DNA from: Gammaproteobacteria bacterium
Lineage (GTDB): Bacteria > Pseudomonadota > Gammaproteobacteria > SZUA-152
Length of the DNA: 5,033 bases
NCBI GenBank assembly: GCA_030613605.1
Contig: JAUWLO010000153.1
Span: 1 to 5,033, forward strand
Direction: 5' to 3'
Within the stretch, counting starts at the first letter, position 1. The number at the start of each line of letters is the position of its first letter. The position numbers and the translations under genes were made by a program. Shown piece by piece: positions 1 through 5,033 of the stretch. The notes beneath the pieces are model-generated. The model had not been told where the DNA came from, did no database searches, and worked only from the letters and a program-made list of their open reading frames with translations.

Positions 1-720
1 GAGATGTTTTTCCCGACCTTTTACCGGAATATCCATGCCTTCGTTAAGCAGGCGTCCTTCGATGGCGATTTGAATTTTATCGACCAGGGCATTGCGGTTT
101 CCGCGAGCCTGTTTAACCGCCTGCCCCAGTACGCGATAACGTGTTGGGTAGAGGGCCTGGAAGCAGAGGTTCTCAAGTTCCAGACAAATTGTTTTCATCC
201 CCAGGCGATTGGCAATAGGGGCGTAAATTTCCAGGGTTTCTTTTGCGATGCGGCGTTTTTTTTCTGGCCGCATAACACCCAGGGTTCGCATGTTATGTAA
301 CCGGTCTGCCAGCTTGATGAGGATAATACGAATATCCTTCACCATCGCCAGAATCATTTTACGGAAATTTTCTGCCTGGGCTTCGGCCTTGCTGCCGAAT
401 TTCACCTGGGTAAGTTTGCTGACGCCGTCCACCAGAGTGGCGACTTCCTCGCTGAATTCGTCTGCAAGCTGTTCGCGAGCAGTGGAGGTGTCTTCAATGA
501 CGTCGTGAAGTAAAGCGGCTGTGATGGTGTTGTAATCCATTCGCATGCCGGCCAGGATATTGGCCACTTCCAGCGGATGGTAAATGTAGGGCTCGCCGGT
601 TAAGCGATGTTGACCCTCGTGAGCCTCAGCACCAAAAAGGTAGGCTCGGTAAACTTCTTTAACCTGATTTGGTTCGAGATAAGACTAGAGTATCTCGCAC
701 AGATCATGGATAAGAAACAC
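1..720 (-). CDS. spoT: SpoT, bifunctional (p)ppGpp synthetase/hydrolase, N-terminal 240 codons, with an in-frame TAG at codon 12
   Basis: SpoT is the cytoplasmic enzyme that degrades and makes the stringent-response alarmone (p)ppGpp. The window holds the HD hydrolase domain and the linker into the synthetase domain. The family is about 700 residues, so the 3' two thirds lie beyond the left edge. Visible hydrolase residues are H48 (YHPLEVA), H72-D73 and E76-D77 (LLHDVIEDT), and D139 and N143 (ADRLHNMRT). All sit a constant five residues before the known Mn-binding and catalytic residues of streptococcal Rel. The last residues, GREKHL, begin the synthetase domain. I place the start at GTG 718-720, which has GAGG five bases upstream and a family-like N-terminus. 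Codon 12 (685-687) is TAG where relatives have Ser or Thr, just before SYLEPNQV; the frame is open on both sides. No ATG, GTG or TTG follows in frame before codon 52, so any restart would lose H48. The gene lies 117 bases downstream of rpoZ and is probably co-transcribed. Identity is certain; functional integrity is not. Confidence 0.93.
685..687 (-). other. In-frame TAG stop inside spoT (codon 12 from the GTG start)
   Basis: Read on the minus strand the codons are GAG ATA CTC TAG TCT TAT CTC, giving E-I-L-stop-S-Y-L directly before the conserved EPNQVKEVYRAYLFGAEAHEG block. One C-to-A change from TCG (Ser) would explain it. The five other complete genes in the window all end in TAA, so TAG is not the preferred stop here, although radC does end in TAG. 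It may be a genuine nonsense mutation, a sequencing or assembly error, or a readthrough site. The sequence cannot separate these. Confidence 0.9.
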
Positions 721-724
721 CGAG

Positions 725-729
725 CCCTC
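725..729 (-). promoter_or_regulatory. Ribosome binding site of spoT (GAGGG)
   Basis: GAGGG lies four bases before GTG 718-720 on the minus strand. It is the reason for choosing this GTG as the start: the frame has a TAA shortly upstream and no ATG between that stop and the conserved domain. Confidence 0.55.
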
Positions 730-837
730 ACTATTTGCTTAGGATAATGGGTGGAGTATAGGGCACTCCGACTGGCGTGCGGGAATGTTTTTGAAAGCGT
801 TTAAGGTAAAGGTTTTCAATGAAGGAGGAGAAAACAG

Positions 838-1125
838 TTATTCAGCAGGCTCCTCATCGGAAGGATTTTCCAGTTCTGCGGCAGCGGCAGCTTCAGCTTC
901 TTCGCGAGCACGTTTTTCTTCGGCAGCCATGTCTTCCAGTATTTTCACCGTAATGTTGCCTTTACTTATTTCGCGTAGAGCCAGTACAGTAGGTTTGTCA
1001 TTTTCCCATTCCAGTGTTGGCTCCTTGCCGGAGACAAGTTGGCGGGCACGTTTGCTGGCTAACAGGACAAGTTCAAAACGGTTGTCTACGTGATCCAGGC
1101 AATCTTCAACGGTAACGCGTGCCAT
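838..1125 (-). CDS. rpoZ: DNA-directed RNA polymerase omega subunit
   Basis: Omega is the small RNA polymerase subunit that binds the beta-prime C-terminal region, helps assembly and, in E. coli, contributes its extreme N-terminus to (p)ppGpp site 1. The product is 95 residues, against 91 in E. coli. The N-terminus MARVTVEDCLD, the core NRFELVLLASKRARQL (about residues 16-31) and ENDKPTVLALREI (about 41-53) are the family signatures. The MARV start implicated in ppGpp contact is intact. The C-terminal tail from about residue 66 is an Ala/Glu-rich acidic helix and end segment (AAEEKRAREEAEAAAAAELE, then SDEEPAE), which varies across the family. The ATG at 1125 is preceded by AAGGAG nine bases away, and the stop is TAA. 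It lies between gmk and spoT, the standard gammaproteobacterial order, which fits its role as a ppGpp-responsive polymerase subunit. Confidence 0.97.
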   Translation of the reverse strand: MARVTVEDCLDHVDNRFELVLLASKRARQLVSGKEPTLEWENDKPTVLALREISKGNITVKILEDMAAEEKRAREEAEAAAAAELENPSDEEPAE

Positions 1126-1134
1126 GATGGGTAA

Positions 1135-1140
1135 CTCCTT
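1135..1140 (-). promoter_or_regulatory. Ribosome binding site of rpoZ (AAGGAG)
   Basis: AAGGAG on the minus strand ends nine bases before the rpoZ ATG (1123-1125). It is the strongest Shine-Dalgarno match in the window and fixes the start at MARVTV. Confidence 0.75.
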
Positions 1141-1255
1141 AATGTGTTATATCGAAACAGTCTTAATAATCGTGCGGCTAAGTCCCTGAACCATTTCGGC
1201 ATTTACACGTTGCCAGCCTGGAATCAGGGCGGAGAATTGTACAAAACCACGCCCC

Positions 1256-1282
1256 TTATTACCAGTAAAAAGTGCCAGTCAA
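1256..1282 (-). promoter_or_regulatory. Weak candidate sigma70 promoter for rpoZ-spoT
   Basis: The 212-base gap between gmk and rpoZ is the longest gap inside the minus-strand gene cluster, so a second promoter is plausible. TTGACT (1277-1282) matches five of six -35 bases and is followed after 15 bases by TAATAA (1256-1261), a spacing shorter than ideal. A second possible -10, TACAAT (1236-1241), lacks a good -35 partner. This rests on motif matching only. Confidence 0.25.
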
Positions 1283-1292
1283 TTGCCAGTAA
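1260..1292. repeat. Three tandem-like copies of a TRCCAGT motif upstream of rpoZ
   Basis: On the plus strand TACCAGT (1260-1266), TGCCAGT (1273-1279) and TGCCAGT (1284-1290) recur at 13- and 11-base steps, close to one helical turn. The outer two extend to a shared ten-base core, RCCAGTAAAA (1261-1270 and 1285-1294). A fourth copy, TGCCAGTAA (1341-1349), lies in the last codons of gmk. The array overlaps the weak rpoZ promoter candidate. It could be a protein-binding array or a local duplication of the gmk 3' end; I know of no regulator with this site. Confidence 0.4.
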
Positions 1293-1337
1293 AACGCCCA
1301 GGAACGTGGCGGAGATCAAAGCTGCAGCTATTAATTT

Positions 1338-1967
1338 TTATGCCAGTAATTCATCGATCAGGGTATGTAAGTCCTTTTTTTGATGATGGATATGCAGGCG
1401 TTGGCTGCGGACGATAGTTTTCAGGTCATTTAATGCTGTTTCGAAGGCGTCGTTGACCACCACGTAATCAAATTCATGGTAGTGGGACATTTCGGTTACT
1501 GCATCGTGCATTCGTCGATTGATAATAGTCTCGTCGTCCTGGCCGCGGCTGGTAAGGCGTTCCCGTAGAGCGGCTCTGGAAGGGGGCAGGATGAATATGC
1601 TGACAGTGCCTGAAATGCGGATGCGAACCTGTTCGGCACCCTGCCAGTCAATTTCCAGGATCACATCCTGTCCAGTGGCCAGCTGGTCCAGCACAGCCGT
1701 TTCGGAGGTGCCGTAATGATGATCGAATACCTGGGCATGCTCGAGAAAAGCCCCCTGCCCAATCATGTCGGTGAAGGCGGACACATCCACAAAATGGTAA
1801 TCCACGCCATTCTCTTCGCCCGGGCGTTTGGCGCGAGTGGTGTGGGAAATCGAGACACTGATGCCTTTTGTGGATTCCAGCAAGGCCTTGATGAGGCTGG
1901 TTTTGCCTGCGCCTGACGGGGCGGAAATAATAAATAAGGTGCCCTGGGCCCGTTCCTGTGTGCTCAT
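1338..1967 (-). CDS. gmk: Guanylate kinase
   Basis: Guanylate kinase phosphorylates GMP (and dGMP) with ATP to give GDP in the cytoplasm, feeding GTP and (p)ppGpp synthesis. In several bacteria it is itself inhibited by (p)ppGpp. The product has 209 residues, the usual length. The P-loop SAPSGAGKTS spans 15-24. GMP-binding residues line up with yeast guanylate kinase at a constant offset of seven: S41, R45, R48 (SHTTRAKRPGE), Y57, E76 (FLEHAQVF), Y85-G86-T87 and D107 (EIDWQG). The lid region is RERLTSRGQDDETIINRRM at about 135-153. All catalytic residues are present. The ATG at 1967 lacks a good Shine-Dalgarno of its own. It overlaps the TGA of a 14-codon leader ORF, suggesting translational coupling. 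The gene lies 100 bases downstream of yicC and 212 upstream of rpoZ, and no intrinsic terminator is visible after it. Confidence 0.97.
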   Translation of the reverse strand: MSTQERAQGTLFIISAPSGAGKTSLIKALLESTKGISVSISHTTRAKRPGEENGVDYHFVDVSAFTDMIGQGAFLEHAQVFDHHYGTSETAVLDQLATGQDVILEIDWQGAEQVRIRISGTVSIFILPPSRAALRERLTSRGQDDETIINRRMHDAVTEMSHYHEFDYVVVNDAFETALNDLKTIVRSQRLHIHHQKKDLHTLIDELLA

Positions 1968-2008
1968 TTTTGCGTTGCTTCCCTGGTGGATTCGGGTTGA
2001 AAAGACAT
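1964..2008 (-). CDS. Possible 14-residue leader peptide coupled to gmk
   Basis: A short ORF, MSFQPESTREATQK, begins at ATG 2006-2008 and ends in a TGA whose first two bases are the last two of the gmk ATG (ATGA overlap). Its ATG has GGAG (2015-2018) six bases upstream, a better ribosome binding site than anything in front of gmk itself. The arrangement is typical of translational coupling by termination and restart. The peptide shows no known motif, attenuator codon run or membrane segment, so I see no sign of sensing. It might instead be a remnant of a longer gmk N-terminus put out of frame, but gmk already starts at the normal place for its family. The overlap and ribosome site are seen directly; translation of the ORF is inferred. 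Confidence 0.45.
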   Translation of the reverse strand: MSFQPESTREATQK

Positions 2009-2014
2009 TATTTT

Positions 2015-2018
2015 CTCC
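2015..2018 (-). promoter_or_regulatory. Ribosome binding site (GGAG) serving the gmk leader ORF
   Basis: GGAG on the minus strand lies six bases before ATG 2006-2008. The gmk ATG 41 bases further on has only a distant AGGGA stretch, too far upstream for efficient initiation. Ribosomes may therefore load here and reach gmk through the ATGA overlap. Confidence 0.45.
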
Positions 2019-2067
2019 GATTATCGTTTATTATGGCGCTAAATTACGCGAAGTTCGTTAAAAATGC

Positions 2068-2934
2068 TTATTCAATATTCTGGATCTGCTCTCGCATTTG
2101 CTCGATAAGAACTTTCAACTCTACCGAGGCATTGGTGAGGTCTGTATGCACAGATTTCGACCCCAGTGTGTTGGCCTCACGATTGAGTTCCTGCATCAAA
2201 AAATCCAGACGTCGGCCAACAGGCTCGTCCTGGTTAAGGATTCGCCGAACTTCGGCCACATGGGTAGTGAGTCGATCCAGCTCTTCATCCACGTCGGCCT
2301 TGTTGGCCAAAATGACAATTTCCTGTTCGATTCGCGCAGGATCCAGTTCGCCTTTGATGGCTTCCAGTCGCTCTTCCAGCCTACTGCGCATAGCCTGAAG
2401 GATCTCGGGAAGGCGTTGGGAAACGGTGTCAACCTGAGACTCGATGGCTTCACAACGGGTCTCAATGATGGCCTTGAGCTTCTCACCCTCGCGAGCCCTG
2501 GACTCCAGCAGTTCGGCCAGGGCTTCGTCCAGCAGGGCCATGGCATCCGTCCCTAATTGGGTTAGATCCAGTTCTGGCGCCTTAATGACCCCGGGCCAGC
2601 GCAGAACGTCCAGGGCGTTGATGGGCGCGGCATTGTAAAGCAGTTGATCCACTTCCCGGGTGGCATGTGCCAGTTTAGCCGTCAGCTCCTTGTCTATCTC
2701 CAGGCTTTGCTCTTCCGAGTGGATGGCCTGATAACGTAGGGACGCATCGATTTTGCCCCGTTTAACGTTGGCGGTGATAGTTTCCCTGATTTTGGGTTCG
2801 AGGGAACGAAAATCCTCGGGAATTCGGAGACTTACTTCAGAAAAACGGTGATTAACCGATCTTATTTCCCAGGCAAGCAGACCTTTTTCAGTGTTTTTCT
2901 CCTTGCGGGAGAATGCCGTCATGCTGCGAGTCAT
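2068..2934 (-). CDS. yicC: YicC/YloC family endoribonuclease
   Basis: YicC-type proteins are conserved cytoplasmic RNA-metabolism proteins. The Bacillus member YloC has been reported as an endoribonuclease, and E. coli YicC has been linked to small-RNA turnover. The product is 288 residues against 287 in E. coli. The N-terminal YicC domain starts with MTRSMTAFSR and carries EIRSVNHRF (23-31), then PEDFRSLEPKIRE. The C-terminal domain carries DEELDRL, VGRRLDFLMQELNREANTL (about 239-257) and a helical end, ELKVLIEQMREQIQNIE, nearly identical to the enteric protein. I chose ATG 2932-2934 because it gives the family N-terminus and has AAGG seven bases upstream. An upstream ATG at 3030 would add 32 unrelated residues. 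It is first in the yicC-gmk-rpoZ-spoT series and divergent from the kinase gene. Nothing is missing from the conserved blocks. Confidence 0.95.
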   Translation of the reverse strand: MTRSMTAFSRKEKNTEKGLLAWEIRSVNHRFSEVSLRIPEDFRSLEPKIRETITANVKRGKIDASLRYQAIHSEEQSLEIDKELTAKLAHATREVDQLLYNAAPINALDVLRWPGVIKAPELDLTQLGTDAMALLDEALAELLESRAREGEKLKAIIETRCEAIESQVDTVSQRLPEILQAMRSRLEERLEAIKGELDPARIEQEIVILANKADVDEELDRLTTHVAEVRRILNQDEPVGRRLDFLMQELNREANTLGSKSVHTDLTNASVELKVLIEQMREQIQNIE

Positions 2935-2941
2935 GGTGATA

Positions 2942-2945
2942 CCTT
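2942..2945 (-). promoter_or_regulatory. Ribosome binding site of yicC (AAGG)
   Basis: AAGG on the minus strand, within an A-rich stretch, ends seven bases before ATG 2932-2934. Together with the conserved MTRSMTAF start it decides against the longer reading frame that opens at 3030. Confidence 0.55.
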
Positions 2946-3003
2946 TTTGACAATGAATAATATGATGAAACAGAATAATGAAGAGCATAGTAACGCCATT
3001 CCC

Positions 3004-3028
3004 GGGTCTGGAGAACCGGCACAGGCCC
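3004..3028. other. Seven-base-pair hairpin in the yicC/kinase divergent region
   Basis: GGGTCTG (3004-3010) can pair with CAGGCCC (3022-3028), with one T-G pair and an 11-base loop. It lies in the 149-base gap between the yicC and kinase starts. It could form in a kinase leader transcript or in an upstream part of the yicC transcript. A short T run follows on the plus strand after a six-base gap, too far for a convincing terminator. Its function is unknown and it may be chance. Confidence 0.25.
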
Positions 3029-3083
3029 ACCTGCTTTTACTGTGTGCAAAGAAAGTGTTGCCGCACCCATGGTCACGACACTC

Positions 3084-4013
3084 ATGATCGACCCTAAACT
3101 AATCCTGCCCGCAGGGACTCAACTTGAGCACTATGTGATTGAAAGCGCCTTGAGCGCTGGTGGTTTTGGCATGGTTTACCTGGCGCGAGATCAGAAAACG
3201 GATAAGCAGGTTGTTATCAAGGAATACATGCCCAATAAACTGGCTCAGCGTCTGGATGATGGGTTTGTGATGCCCAGGGGAGAAAGAGAGAAAGAGAATT
3301 TTGATGAAGGTATGCGCCTTTTTTTGCTGGAGGCAACAGCACTGGTTAAATTAAAACACCCCAATATTGTGCGCGTACTTAAATTTTTTCGCGCCAATGG
3401 GACAGCCTGCACATCCATGGAGTATCGCCCCGGGAAAAATCTGCAACACTACATCAAAAAACATAAAGGTCATCTTAGCGAGACACTGCTACGCACTATT
3501 TTTCCACCGCTTCTGGATGCCCTGAAGCTGGTGCATGACACCGGTTATTTACACCTGGATATAAAACCCGGCAATGTTCATCTGTGTGAGGGTGGCATGC
3601 CGTTATTGCTGGATTTTGGTGCGGTACATCCGCGAAATTCAAGCCGCAAATTGCAGGTGACTCAGGTGGTGACCCCCGGGTTTTCTCCTATTGAACAATA
3701 CGATCTCAGCGGTTATGTGGGGCCGTGGACAGATATTTATGCCATGGGTGCCACCATACGCTCCTGCATGGAAGGTTCTGCGCCAACCTCCGCGAAGGAC
3801 AGGGTTGATAAAGATGAAATGCGCCCGGCAGTGTCTGCTTTTAAACGCCGTTATCCGCTACCAATGCTGGAGGCGCTGGACTGGTCAATGGAGATGGATC
3901 CAATGTTGCGCCCTCAATCTGTGGATGAGTTCCTTGAGGTGTTTAACAAAGAGGTTGAGGGTGGTGGAAGCATTCTCGATCGTGTCATTAATACACTAAA
4001 TAAGCCGCTATAA
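3084..4013 (+). CDS. Hanks-type Ser/Thr protein kinase, soluble, non-RD
   Basis: This is a cytoplasmic eukaryotic-like Ser/Thr kinase that should transfer ATP phosphate to protein targets. Numbered from ATG 3084 (309 residues), it has a glycine-rich loop SAGGFGMVY (24-32), catalytic lysine K46 in VVIKEY, helix-C E83, catalytic loop HLDIKPGN (157-164) with D159, K161 and N164, metal-binding DFG (177-179), an activation-segment end TPGFSPIEQ (197-205), helix-F D217 and the late arginine R276 (LRPQS). All catalytic residues are present. The usual HRD arginine is leucine, making it a non-RD kinase that may not need activation-loop phosphorylation. There is no membrane segment, PASTA or other sensor domain, and the kinase domain fills nearly the whole protein. 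The start is uncertain: GTG 3042 and ATG 3069 are in frame and none of the three has a clear Shine-Dalgarno. I chose 3084 because the conserved part begins soon after. The phosphatase gene follows without a gap. The substrate is unknown. Confidence 0.93.
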   Translation: MIDPKLILPAGTQLEHYVIESALSAGGFGMVYLARDQKTDKQVVIKEYMPNKLAQRLDDGFVMPRGEREKENFDEGMRLFLLEATALVKLKHPNIVRVLKFFRANGTACTSMEYRPGKNLQHYIKKHKGHLSETLLRTIFPPLLDALKLVHDTGYLHLDIKPGNVHLCEGGMPLLLDFGAVHPRNSSRKLQVTQVVTPGFSPIEQYDLSGYVGPWTDIYAMGATIRSCMEGSAPTSAKDRVDKDEMRPAVSAFKRRYPLPMLEALDWSMEMDPMLRPQSVDEFLEVFNKEVEGGGSILDRVINTLNKPL

Positions 4014-4823
4014 ATGAAATATCAATTTGGACAAACCAGCCGGCTGGGTAATCGTACGGCTAATGAAGATGACCTCGGCGTGGCTGAGGTTGGCGATGCT
4101 GTATTGCTGGTGGTGGCTGATGGCATGGGTGGGTATAGAGGAGGACAGGTTGCTTCCCGATCCCTGGTGAAGCACATGCTGAGTCACTTCAAAGCCAGAA
4201 AATTTCCAGTAACGGACCCGCAGACGTACCTCAAAGAATTGATAGCGGATGCGCATTTGGCCATTATTCGTGCTGGCAACGAACAAACCCCGCCGGTTGA
4301 ACCGCGTACCACCTGCGTGGTGTGTTTGATCCAGGGTGATTTTGCCTGGTGGGCCCATGTGGGTGATAGCCGGCTCTATATGTTTCGTGTGGGCAAGCCA
4401 TTCAAACGCACGGTGGATCATTCCAAGATTGAAGAGTTGCTTCGCAAGGGCAGGATCAGTGAAAAAGAAATGAAAAATCATCCGCAACGCAATCTGGTCA
4501 CCCGTTGTGTGGGTTTTCAGCCGCATCCCCCTGTACCGACGGTTAGCGACAAAATTCCATTAGAGAAGTACGACATGCTTGTGCTTTGCAGTGATGGTTT
4601 GTGGGGGCCTGTGAATGATGAGGCTATTGTAGAAACGCTAACGAAAAATACCATTACCCAGGGAGTGGAAAAACTGGCTGAGCTGGCAGAAACAAAAGCT
4701 TATCCAGATTCTGACAATATCAGTGTGATTGCCTTTCGCTGGGTTTCTGCGGATTCCGATGAGAAATCAGAAGAATCGGTTCAAGAAGAAACGCCAAAAC
4801 CCGTAGAAGCAAAGGCAACTTAA
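4014..4823 (+). CDS. PP2C-family (PPM/Stp1-like) Ser/Thr protein phosphatase
   Basis: This is a soluble metal-dependent phosphatase of the PPM family that removes phosphate from Ser/Thr residues; the adjacent kinase and its targets are the obvious candidates. The 269-residue protein carries the family motifs in order: RTANEDD (14-20), VVADGMGGYRGG with D36-G37 (33-44), TTCVV (99-103), AHVGDSRLY with D118 (114-122), DHS (135-137), LVLCSDGLWGPV with D194 (189-200) and DNISVI with D234 (234-239). The metal-binding aspartates are all present, so it should be active. The core ends near residue 243 and is followed by an acidic, Glu-rich, probably disordered tail of about 25 residues. There is no signal peptide or membrane segment. 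The ATG directly follows the kinase TAA (TAAATG) with no evident Shine-Dalgarno, so translation is probably coupled to the kinase. The gene converges on radC with a 26-base gap. Confidence 0.95.
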   Translation: MKYQFGQTSRLGNRTANEDDLGVAEVGDAVLLVVADGMGGYRGGQVASRSLVKHMLSHFKARKFPVTDPQTYLKELIADAHLAIIRAGNEQTPPVEPRTTCVVCLIQGDFAWWAHVGDSRLYMFRVGKPFKRTVDHSKIEELLRKGRISEKEMKNHPQRNLVTRCVGFQPHPPVPTVSDKIPLEKYDMLVLCSDGLWGPVNDEAIVETLTKNTITQGVEKLAELAETKAYPDSDNISVIAFRWVSADSDEKSEESVQEETPKPVEAKAT

Positions 4824-4849
4824 ATAAATTAGGTGTTTACCTTGGGCGC

Positions 4850-5033
4850 CTACATTAAACCGCGCTCTGCGAGTGATACCGTTTCGCCATCTCCGACCAC
4901 CAGATGGTCCAGTACCTTAATATCCACCAGCGACACTGCTTTGATTAGCTGTCGGGTGATGTTGCGATCAGCCTCGCTGGGTTCAGCCACACCACTGGGG
5001 GGGTTGTGAGCGAGGATTACCGAGGCAGCATTG
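4850..5033 (-). CDS. radC: RadC-family JAMM/MPN-domain protein, C-terminal end, with altered metal motif
   Basis: RadC proteins are conserved bacterial proteins with a JAB1/MPN/Mov34 (JAMM) fold. The old DNA-repair assignment for E. coli radC was withdrawn and the role is unsettled. Only the last 60 codons are in the window; the 5' part lies beyond the right edge. Seen here are ASVILAHN, then PPSGVAEPSEADRNITRQL, then VDIKVLDHLVVGDGETVSLAERGLM and a TAG stop. The block matches the family end closely. The JAMM motif should read H-N-H-P-S-G, with the second His binding zinc, but codon 5000-5002 is CCC, so it reads H-N-P-P-S-G. The later Ser and Asp (PSEAD) are intact. A single base (plus-strand 5001, T expected, G seen, inside a seven-G run) explains the change. 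In pseudomonads radC lies near coaBC, to the right in this orientation, which cannot be checked here. Confidence 0.93.
   Translation of the reverse strand, partial: NAASVILAHNPPSGVAEPSEADRNITRQLIKAVSLVDIKVLDHLVVGDGETVSLAERGLM

Noticed and set aside
753..769. GGAGT/ACTCC hairpin with a seven-base loop between rpoZ and spoT, as a terminator
   Set aside because: Only five base pairs and no T run on the minus strand after it; not a credible intrinsic terminator, and spoT is normally co-transcribed with rpoZ.
1144..1383. 79-codon open frame on the plus strand covering the rpoZ-gmk gap
   Set aside because: Runs antisense into the gmk 3' end, has no ribosome site and no recognisable protein features; the gap is better explained as a promoter and leader region.
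2098..2556. 152-codon open frame on the plus strand
   Set aside because: Antisense to the conserved C-terminal half of yicC; a shadow of that gene's codon bias.
2947..2952. Perfect TTGACA on the plus strand upstream of the kinase, as a -35 box
   Set aside because: No -10-like hexamer lies 16-18 bases downstream; the nearest, AATAAT at 2974-2979, is 21 bases away. The stretch also overlaps the yicC ribosome site region. Called chance.
2935..3030. N-terminal extension of yicC to the ATG at 3028-3030
   Set aside because: The extra 32 residues match nothing in the family, there is no ribosome site at that ATG, and ATG 2932-2934 gives the conserved MTRSMTAF start with AAGG at seven bases.
4008..4526. 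172-codon open frame on the minus strand
   Set aside because: Lies wholly antisense to the phosphatase, which carries all PP2C motifs; the antisense product shows no domain or ribosome site.
4831..4851. Possible bidirectional terminator between the phosphatase and radC
   Set aside because: AGGT/ACCT (4831-4842) and AGGTG/CGCCT (4831-4851) are competing stems of four and five pairs, too weak to call, and the latter includes the radC stop.

Overview
The window looks like chromosomal housekeeping DNA from a free-living gammaproteobacterium with a moderate G+C content. The basis is the minus-strand order yicC-gmk-rpoZ-spoT, which is the gammaproteobacterial arrangement (gmk-rpoZ-spoT in enterics, with yicC also upstream of gmk in pseudomonads), and the close protein similarity to those families. 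I would guess a marine group such as Cellvibrionaceae or a relative because of the kinase/phosphatase pair, but the sequence alone does not prove it.

Layout. From right to left on the minus strand: the C-terminal end of radC (4850-5033), then, after the plus-strand pair described below, yicC (2068-2934), gmk (1338-1967), rpoZ (838-1125) and the N-terminal third of spoT (1-720, running off the left edge). Between radC and yicC lies a two-gene plus-strand unit: a Ser/Thr protein kinase (3084-4013) and a PP2C-type phosphatase (4014-4823), joined by a TAAATG junction. The kinase is divergent from yicC, and the phosphatase converges on radC. No RNA gene, insertion sequence, CRISPR array or origin is visible, and no gene-free stretch exceeds about 215 bases.

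How the genes fit together. gmk, rpoZ and spoT form a guanine-nucleotide and (p)ppGpp neighbourhood. Gmk converts GMP to GDP, SpoT makes and degrades (p)ppGpp, and omega forms part of one of the (p)ppGpp sites on RNA polymerase in proteobacteria. YicC is an RNA-metabolism protein. The kinase and phosphatase should form a reversible Ser/Thr phosphorylation switch whose targets cannot be read from the sequence.

The most notable observations are two single-base anomalies at diagnostic positions. One is an in-frame TAG at codon 12 of an otherwise perfectly conserved spoT. The other is a His-to-Pro change in the metal-binding HNH motif of RadC. Either may be a real lesion or a sequence error. A 14-codon leader ORF with a strong ribosome binding site overlaps the gmk start codon by ATGA, which suggests translational coupling. 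I see no clearly new multi-gene system; the nearest candidate is the kinase/phosphatase module.
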